DNA of 64,000 nt from Medicago truncatula (GCF_003473485.1 NC_053044.1:56956091-57020090), one strand, 5' to 3'; shown: positions 1 to 11,985, counted from the stretch's first letter. Notes: generated by a model not told the origin, from the sequence alone. A program made the numbers and translations.

Positions 1-722
1 CAATTTTCAGTTGTCAAAGCAAAAATTACATACCAAAAATCATGTTTTTAGTGGCCATTGCTAGACCAAGATTTGATGCACAAGGAAAAGAAATATTCTC
101 CGGGAAAATTGGTGCATTTCCCTTAATAACAAGAGAGCCAGCTAGAAGGTCTAGTGTAAATAGACCTGTTGGTACACTTGAGACAAAACCAATACAATCG
201 ATTACTAGAAATGTCATCAAGAAATGTGTGCTTGAGCAAGTTGTACCTTCCATGATGGAACTATGGCCAATTGAAGAAAGGGGTCAACCAATATTTATTC
301 AACAAGACAATGCAAAAACACACATTGATTCTGAAGATCAAGATTTTCGTTGTGTAGCCTCACAAAATGGATTTGATATTCGTTTGGTGCGTCAACCACC
401 AAACTCTCCTGATTTAAATGTTTAAGATCTTGGTTTCTTTAGGTCAATTCAAGCCTTACAACACAAGAAGTCTCCTAACTCTGTTGATGATCTTGTGGAT
501 GCAGTTCAAAAGTCATTTGAAGAGTATGACACTATCCTGTCAAATCGTATATTTTTATCACTTCAATCATGTATGATTGAAATCATGAAAGTAAAAGGTA
601 CCCACAACTACAAGATTCCACATATGAAGAAAGAACAATTAGAAAGAAGAAAGGAATTGCCAACACAAAGGAAATGTGATATTCAATTGGTGCAAGAGGT
701 TCTTAGTTATTTAGATCAATAG
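1..722 (+). pseudogene. Mariner-like transposase, C-terminal part, premature stop
   Basis: The frame is open from the window edge, so the N-terminus, with the first catalytic Asp, lies to the left. The visible part has the plant mariner signatures VAIARPRFDAQG, FIQQDNAKTH and PPNSPDLNV. An in-frame TAA at 423-425 interrupts what is normally a Leu codon (one base change, TTA to TAA); the same frame then continues with DLGFF to the natural stop at 720-722. Counting the stop as one codon, 39 residues separate the Asp of QQDNA from the Asp of DLGFF, the DD39D spacing of plant mariner-like transposases. The enzyme would cut and paste DNA at TA sites; this copy is dead or truncated. The only visible lesion is the single nonsense codon, so the copy decayed fairly recently. 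Confidence 0.88.
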
Positions 723-1040
723 GTGGAAAAGAATAGTGAGATGTTGAAGTTACTTTCATTTTTGTGTTTTGAGTATTGCTTGGATTTATTCACTGTTAGA
801 ATATGCTACTGAATGGTTATGAAGAATTATCGTAAAATAAAATCACAAAATTAGTGATGAGTAAATAAACAATTAACAAGAATATAAGTAAGATTGAGAA
901 AGGATAAAAAGATCTTAAATTCATAAAAAAAAAAAAAAAAAAAAAAAAACAAGTTTTTGTCTGATGCACGGCTCATATTATTGAGAAAGGATTTCCCCTT
1001 AAAAACAACTCTTATTATAAGATGATAAAAAAGACAACTT

Positions 1041-1403
1041 TTAATAAAACTTTGGAAGATAAATCTTGCGTAATTTCTTGTACTCCTTTTTAATTTCGTC
1101 TGAACTGTCATCTTCCTCGTCAGGAAATTTGTTCAAATCCAAACCATTGTCTTCAGGGATATTTAAATCAATGTTTAAGTTGTCTTCAACATCTTCCAAG
1201 TTGTCTTCAACATCTTCTTCATCCATGGTATCTGGAACCATCTCTGAATCAATGGGATCTTCATCATCTTCTTCATCCATGGAATCTGGAACTATTTCTG
1301 GGAATTTAGAAACTTCATCCCCTTCAGTATCAGTAAAAACCTCAGAATCTATAGAGTCTTCTACTACTTCTGAAAATGTTTTTGTGTCTTTGGAAATTTT
1401 CAT
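1041..1403 (-). CDS. Hypothetical acidic protein inside the mariner-like element
   Basis: A 120-residue frame on the strand opposite the transposase. It is extremely rich in Asp and Glu, with approximate internal repeats (PDSMDEEDDED, PDTMDEEDVED, DNLEDVEDNL), then IDLNIPEDNGLDLNKFPDEED and a basic C-terminal end. The DLN-P motifs resemble EAR-type repression motifs and also the N-terminal leader of some plant mariner transposases, but that likeness is from memory. No domain is recognised. Low-complexity GAA/GAT codons can keep a frame open by chance on either strand (the plus strand is open here too, as a Ser-rich frame), so expression is uncertain. Confidence 0.25.
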   Translation of the reverse strand: MKISKDTKTFSEVVEDSIDSEVFTDTEGDEVSKFPEIVPDSMDEEDDEDPIDSEMVPDTMDEEDVEDNLEDVEDNLNIDLNIPEDNGLDLNKFPDEEDDSSDEIKKEYKKLRKIYLPKFY

Positions 1404-1733
1404 GGTTAAAAAAGTAACATTATCATAGTTAGATACAAGTTTATAAAGAGTCTGAGTAACAATTTGTGGAGAGAGTCAATAGTTAAGTTCAATGTCAAAT
1501 TTAATTAATGTAGATTATATGGGAACCGTGAATAACAATAGTAAATGCATGGGAACCGTGAATAGTGAATATATTGATTATGAGAACCTTGAATAAAAAG
1601 TTTTGGAAAAAGAGAATGGAAAAGGGTAAATTAGGAAGAACATGAATAATTTTACATTGATATTGCAAAACGACTTATAATTTGAGACAAATGTTTTTTC
1701 CAAAGCGACTTACCTTGTGGGACGGAGGGAGTA

Positions 1734-2192
1734 TTATCTATAGGGTTTTTCTATCATTTGCACGTGTTAAGAAGTTTAAAATAGTAAAATTGTATCGGAA
1801 CTTATGCATTTTATTTATATTAACTATAAAACTTTTTAATAAATAATTGTTGTTTTTCAATGTAAAGTTACTATTTTTTCAATGTAATGTTAGACAAACC
1901 CTTATCTATAAACATCCAATTTTTTACTCTCCAATGGGTGTCTATAGTTTAGCGTCAAATAGGTGAAGCATGCTTTTATGCCCTCTCTCTCTCTTTGTCT
2001 CTCTCTCTCTCTCTCTCTCTCTACTTCTACTTTCACAGTCGTGTTTCTCCTCTCATCCCTCGCCGTCGTCGACTTGACCGCCACCGTCCACCTCAGCCTC
2101 AACACACCGCCGTCGTTTTTCCTTTTTGAAAATCACCTCAATGATCCTATCTAATCCTTTGTATTGCGACTGACATTGCCTTAATAATGCAG
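1734..2192. other. AT-rich spacer with CT microsatellite, probable Helitron 5' leader
   Basis: No gene is recognised. A CT-rich microsatellite occupies about 1981-2022 and is followed by a pyrimidine-rich, leader-like stretch to about 2120. An acceptor-like TGCAG ends at 2192, immediately before the RPA exon. The left end of the Helitron that owns the RPA and Rep/helicase genes should lie here, but I could not find a convincing TC-type 5' terminus. Confidence 0.5.
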
Positions 2193-2832
2193 GGTGGCAG
2201 TTCCAACGGATACCCGTCTGATTTACATGTTCTGATTGGAAAAAAAAATGCTTTTTAAGGTTGAAATTACAAATGGCAACTTGCTTCACAGCTGGAGAAA
2301 TTACGGTGTCAAACGAACATCCGATGACGCTGATCTTATCAAAATGTTCATTAAGCGTCATGACCTGAAGGTTAGTGCTTATTTTGTGTGCTACCATACG
2401 TGTTTTCGTTTACAATATTTGTGCTTCTCTGAAAAGTAATGTCTAATTGCAATGTTCATCTCAGATTTTTTATGATGAGGATGATGCCGGTGACATTGAT
2501 GTTACTTTCACACAAACTAATACGACGCATTTGGAGGTATATCCGAGTTTAATTTATATTATTAATTGTGCAGTTTTACTCTATATCAAGCAATCGCATA
2601 ATAACTTCTTTCTTTGCTTCAGAATGTACAGGTACAATTGCTTGAGGCTGGTGACTCAACCAAGACTGATGTCAACAAAAATGAAGAGCAGAATACACCA
2701 TGTAGCAAGGGGTCTGGAAAGAGGTCTGCTGATTTGGATGATTGTGATATTGTCGACTACAAAGATGATGGTGAAATGTCTATTAACAAACCTGTGAAGC
2801 TGAAATGTGTGAAGATCGAAAAGGATGCTTGA
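2193..2832 (+). pseudogene. RPA1-like OB-fold protein, 3' exons, frameshifted
   Basis: Three exons can be placed: 2193-2370, 2465-2536 and 2623-2832, with GT-AG introns at 2371-2464 and 2537-2622. The first encodes GGSSNGYPSDLHVLIGKK followed by MLFKVEITNGNLLHSW and VKRTSDDADLI, typical of the C-terminal OB-fold of plant replication protein A large-subunit-like proteins carried by Helitrons. The second and third encode an acidic and Lys-rich tail ending VKIEKDA. The A run at 2240-2248 has nine A where eight would keep the two halves of exon 1 in frame, so there is a +1 slip. The upstream OB-fold exons are missing. In Helitrons such proteins are thought to bind single-stranded DNA during rolling-circle transposition; this copy looks broken. 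Confidence 0.75.
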
Positions 2833-4370
2833 TGCGAATGAATGGAGGGAAATATCATGTTTTTAGTTTAAATTGAATCCAGCTTTTGTCCTTTGTCTGG
2901 ATCAGTTTGTTTTTTAAGTATAAGTCTCAGCAAGACTGTTTTATGTTTTTTTTTTCTTTTTCTGCCTATCGAACAAGTTTGCTTGCTTATTATAACTTAA
3001 TTTATTTCCCTTTTTATGTTTACAAATCATCCAATAGTGAGCACGTTAGTTTTCCAATATATGCGATTCAGTGTTTAACAGTTAACTAAAATTAATATTT
3101 CTTAATCATTCAATATGCAGTTAGTTTTCCATCATATGAACAACAATTACTGCAAGTCACTCGCAAGCAAAAGAATGATAGTGAGAGGAGAAGCACTGAT
3201 TATAAAGAATGATAGTGCTGATTTTCAATAGTGAGCTCTGCCATCTAATTCTAACCCTCATCATATGATTGTTGAAGCCTTTGATCAAGTGAGGACATGG
3301 AGCCTACATGGTCACCTAACCTTCCTTCTATAATTCATTCAATCAGCTGCTGTTTGCTCTGATATAACCCCCTGGCTGACAGATCACATAGAGCTCCCCA
3401 AAATGCTCCCAAATACCGCTGCTACAATCCACTGAAAAAAAATGGTAATTTTAAAGGAATAAATTATTGAAGTGGTTAAAAAGAGAAAAGACTAATGAGT
3501 GAGGGGACATGTTAATGAGAGACCATGTATGAAACCAACCAAAGCAAAGAAATGTTAACATGCAATGGCTTGAAAAGAAAAAGGAAAGGGGTACAGGGAT
3601 TACAAAATTTAACAAACTAAGGATATAATATCAAAAAATTGAGGTGTGAGAATAGCATTAAGATAGCAGCAGAAACTTTAAGTTACTAATTCTTTGTTAA
3701 CAATCATTAACAAAGAATGCACATTATAACTAGAGCAGGTTATAACTAGGTATGCAATGAATATAACTGTTAAATTTACATAGAAAAGAAACTGAATATA
3801 AACTAACTGTATAATTTAGGGTGCAGGACTATATTTTTGTGCACTTATATAACAGACAACATACAAGTGATTGTAATTTACATAAATCACGTTTTTAAAT
3901 CAATTATACTTTCAAAAAATGAAAAATGAATATATTATATTCACACTGTTGAATATGCTGAAAATGTGGAATTGCAAATGATTTAAACTTTTATTTAAGT
4001 TTACTTGAATAATATCATTAAAAGATCCACCATGACTGTTTAGTTTATTATGGTTGTGTAGACATTGATTATTGCAGTGCTCAAGAATAGTCTATTTAAC
4101 CAATGTCATAACTTAGCATTTAACATTTTCCTGCTACCAATATTCAGTTCTCTATCCTACCTGACCACAATATTCTAAAACATAGTTCTACATCTTTGCT
4201 GCAATCTCCATTCTCATATCTCAGGTAAAGTCTGCAATATTTAATAGAAATTCGGTTGTTTCCTCCAATTTGTCATATGCCATGGCCAACACAATGTATA
4301 TCTAAGATATGACATCTGTTTTAGAAGCATACTTAATGGAATTTTAACCAATCCGCATGTATCTCAGAAA
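2833..4370. other. Helitron interior, no gene seen
   Basis: AT-rich sequence between the RPA 3' end and the first Rep exon. I see no conserved frame, RNA gene or inverted repeat. It probably contains the promoter and 5' leader of the Rep/helicase gene. Confidence 0.5.
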
Positions 4371-7300
4371 ATGCTTCCTAACAAGAGGCAGAAAGTGCAG
4401 AGTGGAATGAACCCTTTGTCCGACATTACTAACGGTATATGCAAAATTAAACTGATCTATATATATTGTATTCCATCTATCATTTGTTTAGTATGGTTCA
4501 ATTGATTTTTTTTAATGAGTATAATTGTAGTGGATGTATCTTCTAAATCAAAAGCGGGAGCCCAAACTGTTGGACTGAAGAAGCTTACGCCTATTAAACC
4601 TGGGAAATACATTCTGAAGCAAAAATTCAGTGATGGATATGGTAAGGAAAACTATTCACAAACAAAGGATAATCATGCAATGGCAATAGATAGTTGTGGA
4701 ATGGTTGAAGAGGATGAAGTTCCAACCAAAGTGCATGGTAAATTGTCATATGAACTTATTATAATCAAACTTCTGTATCATATATGCTTACATTTTGCTT
4801 AATAAATTAATTAGTATTTTGGGATTCATCTGAGTTGTATTTCTCTAATACTAGATGCCGAGCAACGCGATAAACACAAATTGGGATTCACACAAGTTGT
4901 GTACTTACCGATGGAGTGCAATGAGAACGGTGAGGTTTCCGACATTCCTGAAAACAATTATGGTAATTTGACATCAGAATTGCCACTGCGTTCATGAATT
5001 GTCTAATTTTCCCAGGCCAGGTGAATTTTAATATTTGATATAACAACAACTTCTTACACAATTCCTATGATGCAGATGTAGAAGGCAACATAGCAGAAAC
5101 AGTTGATGATGGATTGAGTTTCCTTCATCATGAAGATTTCGAGGCTGAGTGTTATCAGAACAATGAAGGGGAGGATATATCTGATAATGAATATGGTATG
5201 AGTGGAAATCATTATTTAATTCCAATTCTATACACAAAAAATCAAAATAATGTGAAGTTCTGCGGAAACTAACTTTTGCTTTTCTTAACCAATTTATAAG
5301 ATGATGTTGAAGATGAAGACGAAGTAGATGGAGCCAATGACACAGGTTATTTTTAAACTTTCTACCTTTTGCAGCATAAAGAAAATTTGTTTGGACAATT
5401 ATGTTAACAAGTCTCATATCAAATTAGCATATGAGATATGTATCACAGCAAACTTATGTGTATGCAAATTTAACGCAGATTACTTTCAAGTGGGAGAGCC
5501 ACGTTTTGTTTGTGAATCATGTGGTGCATTAATGTGGTATGAGGAAAGGGTTGGAAAACATCGTGACACATCAAATCCCGAATTTAGTCTGTGTTGTATG
5601 CAAGGGCGTATAGAAATAGCACCATTTAAACGTCTTCCTCGCCAACTGTATGATCTATACCATGAGAACGACAAGAAAAGTAAATTCTTTATGGAAAATA
5701 TAAGATCGTTCAATAGTATGTTTGCTTTTACCTCTATGGGAGCAACTATTGACAAAACCAAAAACGATGGAAATGCTCCACCAGTATTCGTCTTGAACGG
5801 AGAAAACTACCACCAAATTGGTAGTTTGCTGCCCAAAGAAGGTGACCAACCTAAGTTCGCTCAATTGTATATTTATGATACGGATAATGAGCTCAGCAAT
5901 CGCATGGCAGCAGTAGGGTACGTCGGTAAATATTTTCAAATGTCATTATATTAACAAGCATTTATTTGGTAGAAATATTATATGTTTCCGTTCATAATAT
6001 ACTGATTGTATAATTTGGGGGAATTACTTTGACAAGATGAAGGATGATAAAAACTCAATGAAAAGAGATATTGTCAAGGAGCTGCGCCATATCCTTGACC
6101 ACTCAAATTCATTTGTCAAGTCGTATAGACAAGTAAGGGACACGTTAACACAAGAAGATGCTCCACATATCAAGCTGCGGATTTTAGGAAAGAGGGGTTA
6201 TGATGGTAGGCGTTACAATATGCCTACTGCTTCGGAGGTTGCAGCTTTGGTTGTAGGGGATTACGATGCCGCCGACTTCGAAAGCGTATTTCCGTGTTCG
6301 AAACATCTTATTTGCCATTGCAATACCCTTTAATCTTTTCAAGGGGCGAAGATGGGTTCCGAAGAGACATCAAATTTTTAGATAGACCTACAAAAAAGCC
6401 TATTCAGCGTACTTATGTTTCAATGAAAGAGTGGTTTGCGTATAAAATTCAACAAAGGGATATATTACAATCTCATCTGCTATGGTCCCGACGTTTGTTC
6501 CAACAATTTTTAGTCGATGCATACAGCATGATTGAGTCGTGGCGTTTGAAGTGGTATAGAGACCATCAAAAAGAGGTGAGAGCAGATCTATACAAAGGGC
6601 TTGCCGAAGCGGTGCTTAGAGGTGAGACAAGTCCAGCCACTGCTGGGAAGCGAGTTGTTTTGCCATCAAAATTTGTTGGAGGGGCACGCTACATGATTCA
6701 GAACTATCAAGATGCCATGGCAATTTGTGGCTGGGTCGGTTACCCCGATTTGTTTATCACATTTACGTGTAACCACAAATGGCCGGAGTTACTTGAATTT
6801 CTTAAGAAACATAATCTTAAACCTGAAGATCGTCCTGATTTGGTGAGCCGTCTTTTCAAAATAAAGTTAGATCATCTCATCAAGGAGATAAAGAAGGGGA
6901 AAATTTTCGGCAAAGTTAAAGCAGGTATTTTGACATTTAGTACTACTCATTATTTATTCAAAATTATGATTTAACAGTATGGTGGTTTGTTGTGATGATT
7001 TTACTATTTTGTCTTTTATGCAGTTATATATATTATTGAGTTCCAAAAGCGCGGACTGCCACATGCTCATATTTTAGTGTTCTTGCGTGCTGAGTTTCGA
7101 TGTCTTCATCCTAATCAAATCGACAAAATTATATCAGCTGAAATTCCTGATAAGAATCGTGACCCCAAGCTATACGAAATAGTTGCGTCGCTTATGATAC
7201 ATGGTCCTTGCGGTCCGCAAAACAAGAGTTCACCATGTATATTGATTAAAAAATGCACCAAATACTTTCCTAAAAAGTTCGTCGACAACACTGTCATTGA

Positions 7301-8222
7301 TTCTGATGGTTACCCAGTATATAGAAGAAGAGATAATGGTGTGTTTATAAAAAAAAAAGGTGAATCATTTGTCGACAATAGATGGGTTGTACCTTACAAC
7401 CGTAAACTAATGTTGAAGTATAACGCCCACATCAATGTCGAATGGTGCAACCAGTCTCGGTCAATCAAATATTTGTTTAAGTATGTAAACAAGGGTCATG
7501 ACCGGGTCACCGCAACATTCTACCAAGGCGGAGATGCATGTTACGACGAAATCAAAATGTATTATGATTGTAGATATCTCTCTGCATGTGAAGCGGTTTG
7601 GAGGATTTTTTCATTTGATATCAATTATAGAGAGCCATCTGTGGAGCGACTTAATTTCCATCTTGAAGGTGAAGAACCTGTTGTGTTTGAGGATCATGAA
7701 GACATAGCAGATGTCATAAAGAAACCCCATATCCGTGACACTAAGTTCATAGCATGGTTTGAGGCAAACCAGAAATATCCTGAAGCAAGGGACCTAACTT
7801 ACGGTGAGTTTCCATTGAAATTTACTTGGAAGGCATCGCAGCGTAAATGGACACCGCGACAGAGGGGTCTTTCAATTGGTAGGATTCATTTCGTGGCTCC
7901 TGGTTGTGGTGAAAAATTCTATCTCAGGACCTTGCTTAACTATGTAAAAGGTCCTCTTTGCTATGACGACATTTACACAGTTGGTGGAGTAAAGTATAAT
8001 TCGTTTAAGGAGGCCTGCTTTGCGTTGGGTTTATTAGACGATGATAAAGAGTTTGTAGACGCCATTAACCAAGCTTCTTTCTGGGGAACTGCCAGTTATA
8101 TGCGCCGTTTGTTTGTGCAATTATTGGTAACAAACCAATTTGCTCAACCTGAAGTCGTATGGAGCAAGACTTGGCAGAACTTGAGTGATGATATGCTACA
8201 TCGACAAAGAAGGGCGTCCCAG
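4371..8222 (+). pseudogene. Helitron Rep part of RepHel protein (HUH/Y2), deleted copy
   Basis: Short acidic N-terminal exons: 4371-4434, 4531-4737, 4855-4962, 5076-5195 and 5301-5345, then a long exon from 5479 to about 5930 (GEPRFVCESCGALMWYEER, the Cys-rich start of the Helitron N-terminal region). Exons near 6037-6924 and 7024-8222 follow. The Rep signature FQKRGLPHAHILVFL (HUH-type motif) is just after the 7024 acceptor, and the two-tyrosine motif is KYLFKYVNKGHD. Near 6280-6300 the frame DYDAADFE breaks and resumes in another frame at YLPLQYPLIFSRGEDG, so an internal segment is lost with a frameshift. The junctions near 5930-6037 and at 8222/8643 do not join in phase. Intact Rep would nick and join single strands during rolling-circle transposition; this copy should be inactive. 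Confidence 0.85.
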
Positions 8223-8294
8223 GTAAAATATTTGAAACAATTTGTATTGCTAAATTTTCATACTTAGTTAATATATCAGGAAGTAAATATGATG

Positions 8295-8297
<3 letters not shown>

Positions 8298-8349
<52 letters not shown>
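8298..8349. repeat. (TA)n microsatellite in the Helitron intron
   Basis: About 26 TA units in the intron between the Rep exon and the helicase exon. The intron sequence after it (about 8440-8600) also has loosely repeated segments such as taattcattatagttta. Confidence 0.95.
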
Positions 8350-8355
<6 letters not shown>

Positions 8356-8642
8356 CTGTTTTATAGTGCATAGAGTGTTGTTCTGTTTTCAATGTACATA
8401 GTTGTGTGTTATATAGGTTATTTTTGAAAATCATGCAGGTAATAATCCAGTATAGTATATATATTGTGAGCTAATTCATTATAGTTTAATTCATGCAACT
8501 AATAATTGGTTATGCGTGTAGTTTATGTGGTTTAATTCATTATAGTTTAAATCATGCACCTAATAATTCAGTATAGTATATATAATGTGAGATTAGCAGC
8601 ACGCATATTTTTTTTTTACAAAACTTGAATGTTTGAGTGCAG

Positions 8643-10305
8643 ATCTGGTGCTGGATGATGACCAGCTGAAGAATTACACACTAGCGGAAATTGATAGACT
8701 GTTACGCAGTCACGGAAAGAGTATGAAGGAAGACTACCCAACCATGCCTCGAACAGATATCTCCCTTATACATGAGTCACGAAATAGATTGATATATGAC
8801 GAACTGAACTACAACCAGCAGTTGCTTGAGATTGAACATAAAAAACTAATGTCTACAATGACAGCTGAGCAAAAAAATGTTTACGAGAAAATCATTAGTA
8901 GGGTGGATGATAACCTTCCTGGTATTTTCTTTCTTTACGGATACGGTGGGACAGGCAAGACGTTCATCTTGAGGGCGTTGTCATCTGCGGTACGCTCGAG
9001 GAAGGAAATTGTATTAACAGTTGCGTCAAGCGGAATTGCAGCTTTACTTATACCTGGTGGGAGAACCGCACATTCAAGGTTCGGTATACCTATTATCGTA
9101 GATGAAATATCAACATGTGGAATACATCCTAAGAGCCCTTTAGCTAAATTGGTTTGTAAGGCAAAACTGATTATATGGGATGAAGCACCTATGATGCATA
9201 AACACTGTTTTGAAGCACTAGATCGCAGCTTGAGGGATATCCTTCGTGTTCAAAACAATGGCCGAACAGCATCCCTTTTGGTGGAAAGGTTGTGGTACTT
9301 GGTGGTGACTTCAGACAAATCCTTCCCGTCATACCTAAAGCTAATAGACAAGAGATTGTAAATGCAAGCATTAACTCTTCATACCTTTGGCCATTTTGTG
9401 AGGTACTAACATTGTCAACAAACATGCGTCTTCTACATGGTTCTTCGAGCTCTGATATTGAAGAAAGAAATCAATTCAGCGAGTGGGTGCTAGGTATCGG
9501 TGATGGTAGCATTGGTGATGCCAATGATGAAGCTATTGATATAGAAATTCCAGATGATCTTCTCATTCAAAGCTCAGGTGATCACATCGCTTCTATTGTT
9601 GATACCATCTATCCATCACTACTAGATGAAAGGCATGATCCATCGTATTTCCAAGATAGGGCTATACTAACTCCAAAGAATGCCACTGTGGAAGAAATTA
9701 AAGATTATGTCATGTCTTTGATCCCTGGAGAAGAGAAAACTTATTTGAGCTGTGATTCCACCCTTTCAACCAACTCAGCAGCAAGTAGGCCGGATGACAT
9801 ACACACACGTGAGTTTTTGAACACAATCAATGCTTCTGGAATTCCAAACCACAAAATCAAGTTGAAAGTCGGAGTACCTGTCATGTTGTTGAGAAATTTA
9901 GACCCAACAGCAGGTCTTTGCAATGGAACACGCCTGATAATAACAAAGATGGGCAGATACGTGCTTGAGGGCAAAGTCATAACCGGCAGCAATATTGGGG
10001 ATACAGTCTACATACCTAGATTGTCGTTGACTCCTTCTGATACAAGAATTCCATTCAAGTTTCAACGTCGGCAGTTCCCAATTTCCGTATCGTTTGCAAT
10101 AACAATAAATAAAAGCCAGGGACAGTCGCTACAAAAGGTTGGGATATACCTTCCTCAACCAGTCTTCTCATACGGTCAACTATATGTTGCGGTTTCAAGA
10201 GTAACTTCCAGGAACGGATTGAAACTTTTATTGATAGATGAAGACAACAACTGTATCAACACTACATCAAATGTCGTATATCATGAAGTGTTCCGCAATT
10301 TGTGA
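8643..10305 (+). pseudogene. Helitron PIF1-like helicase part of RepHel, frameshifted
   Basis: Superfamily 1B PIF1-like helicase motifs occur in order: Walker A GYGGTGKT near 8939, VASSGIAALL, Walker B IIWDEAPM near 9172, motif [15 protein letters not shown] near 9300, then INKSQGQSL and [13 protein letters not shown] near the C-terminus, and a stop at 10303-10305. Near 9265-9280 the frame shifts: NGRT leads into the wrong frame, while [14 protein letters not shown] resumes in another, which a one- or two-base loss explains. The exon acceptor is the AG at 8641-8642. Helitron helicases unwind the donor strand during rolling-circle transposition. All core motifs survive apart from this shift, so the copy is young but non-functional as assembled. 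Confidence 0.88.
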
Positions 10306-11110
10306 CCAATGAATTCTGAAGCACATAACATGTTGCGGCTTTGCTTGCATATCTATCCAAAAATCATGCAGGTTAGTTCTTATCTGATATAGCCCATTGC
10401 TTTCATATTATAGTTTTTAAATATTGTTGAGTACTTAAGTTATTCTCAGACTTATGATTTTTTTTACATTGTTTCAGATTTGTATGTGTTGTTGTTAGCG
10501 ATACTGACAACAATTCAGGGGCCTCCTATCACTTATTTTGTCTACTCAATTATATTGTCGATGATCCATATTAACTTTTCCCAATTTGAAGGTTCATTTT
10601 ATTATCCTTGCTGCCGAGCTTACCATGTTTAACCCAGTTTTTGTCGGTTAAAATCATCACTCAGAAAATTTAAAAAATCATGCTTTTTATTTTGTATACA
10701 GGTTGTTTGTGAGCAGAGATCTATTTGTTGTGACCATGCGCTGCTGCATACACCGTCATTTGCTGATTTCATAAATTGTGATATTACATTTCAATTGTTG
10801 CTTGATTATTGTATCCTCTCATGAATGGTGTGTATGCCTATTAATGGATATTTGTGGGAAAACTGAGACTCCTATCTGCTGTTAAGTTTTGCAACATAGA
10901 TTGTTGATGCATTTTTCATATTATCCATTTGTGGTTGGTTGAAAGTTGCTTTTGAGCAATAACAATATCATAATTCGACCTTGCGTATTATATTACCTTA
11001 AACCGATAAAACGTGATACATGATTACGTGATTATATTTAACTCGATCAAATTACCCTATGAAAAAAATTATGTACAACATTTAGATCAATAAGTTATTT
11101 TTTAATATTA
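10306..11110. other. Helitron 3' non-coding region
   Basis: AT-rich sequence between the helicase stop and the Helitron 3' terminus. No conserved reading frame is seen. It includes several intron-like GT...AG stretches, which suggests a spliced 3' untranslated region. Confidence 0.5.
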
Positions 11111-11146
11111 TATAACCCGGGCGGTAGCACAGGTGGAAAATCTAGT
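11111..11146 (+). other. Helitron 3' terminus (hairpin plus CTAG)
   Basis: A GC-rich imperfect hairpin (arms about CCCGGGC and GCACAGG around GGTA) is followed seven bases later by CTAG and then T. This matches the Helitron rule of a hairpin shortly before CTRR with insertion between A and T. Closely related termini occur on the minus strand at 15482 and about 21663. Confidence 0.8.
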
Positions 11147-11985
11147 ATTATTCACAGGATACTATTAGGGGAATCTCGCTTCATCCACTTTTCCCTCTCA
11201 TCACTCAAACACTCATTTAACTCGCTATTCTCTCTCCCATTTACACACTCAAAGAATCAAAGTTCCCAAGCCATGTCGTTTCCTCCTTAAAATTACAGAA
11301 TTTATTTTTGTAGCAAAAGCTAGAAGTTAAATGCAGAACAATGTTTAGTGTGGATGAATGAGATGGATGCTTACAAAACAAATGAAGAAATAGTTTGATT
11401 ATGACAAAATAAAAAGGGAAGTGTTTGAGCCACATTCTTTCTGTACACAACTTATATATATGTTAACTAATTTTACATAATTGTGAAGAACGCAACACAT
11501 TAACATTGTTTTACAGGACTAATTAAATGGCCAACATCATCCACCACCACTGCAACTTGACACCATCCCAACATCATCCACCACCTTTGTGGTTGTCCAC
11601 CACTTCTCCACTTTAAAAACAAGTCCTCAAAAACAAATTTATCAAGTTCTTTTTTTTCTGATCTCTAAAGCAAATTTTGAAAATAATACTATATTTCTTT
11701 TTTTATTTTGAAATTTATTTTATGAATTTACTACTTTTCAAAATGAAAAATCATGAACAGAGTACAATAAATACCAATATATCCTCCTGCTCAATCCTAT
11801 ATATCTAGTCAAACATAACTGAGAACTGAGATTTTAGGCACAAACTTTTCACTTGATATTTTATAAATCGTCATTAAAATTTTGACCCCTATTTTTAGGA
11901 GAACAATCAACTCATCCTTAGTCTCTAGAAGTACTTGCACAGGTAATGCCTTAAACTTTCTAGAAGTACTTGCACAGGTAATGCC
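11147..11985. other. Prolyl hydroxylase 3' flank
   Basis: No gene is seen apart from the 3' untranslated region of the minus-strand prolyl hydroxylase, expected in the part next to 11985. A short CACCAC-rich stretch lies near 11535-11600. Confidence 0.4.

Larger units (their letters stand above)
1..1731 (+). mobile_element. Mariner-like element (Tc1/mariner, Stowaway-type ends), right part
   Basis: The right terminus is visible: read on the minus strand, bases 1701-1731 begin CTCCCTCCGTCCCACAAGG, the usual terminal inverted repeat of plant mariner and Stowaway elements, and the next two bases (1732-1733) are the TA target dinucleotide. The transposase pseudogene at 1-722 lies inside and points toward this end. 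The left end is outside the window. The interior also has a minus-strand acidic reading frame (1041-1403) and a run of A at 925-949. About 1 kb separates the transposase stop from the TIR, which is long for a simple element and may mean a secondary insertion. Confidence 0.8.
2193..11145 (+). mobile_element. Degenerate autonomous-type Helitron (plus strand)
   Basis: The block carries, in one orientation, an RPA1-like OB-fold gene remnant, a Helitron-type Rep (HUH/Y2) domain and a PIF1-like helicase. It ends with a Helitron 3' terminus: an imperfect hairpin at 11116-11134 (about CCCGGGC-GGTA-GCACAGG) followed by CTAG at 11142-11145 and a T, the expected A|T target junction. The 5' boundary is not resolved and may be anywhere in 1734-2192. 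Frameshifts in the RPA and helicase parts and a deletion in the Rep part mean the copy cannot encode its own rolling-circle transposase. Confidence 0.8.

Noticed and set aside
1963-2154. Plus-strand Ser/Leu frame and minus-strand Arg/Glu frame
   Set aside because: Both arise from the CT microsatellite.
5028-5417. Minus-strand His/Leu-rich frame
   Set aside because: Antisense of the acidic Helitron exons and their introns.
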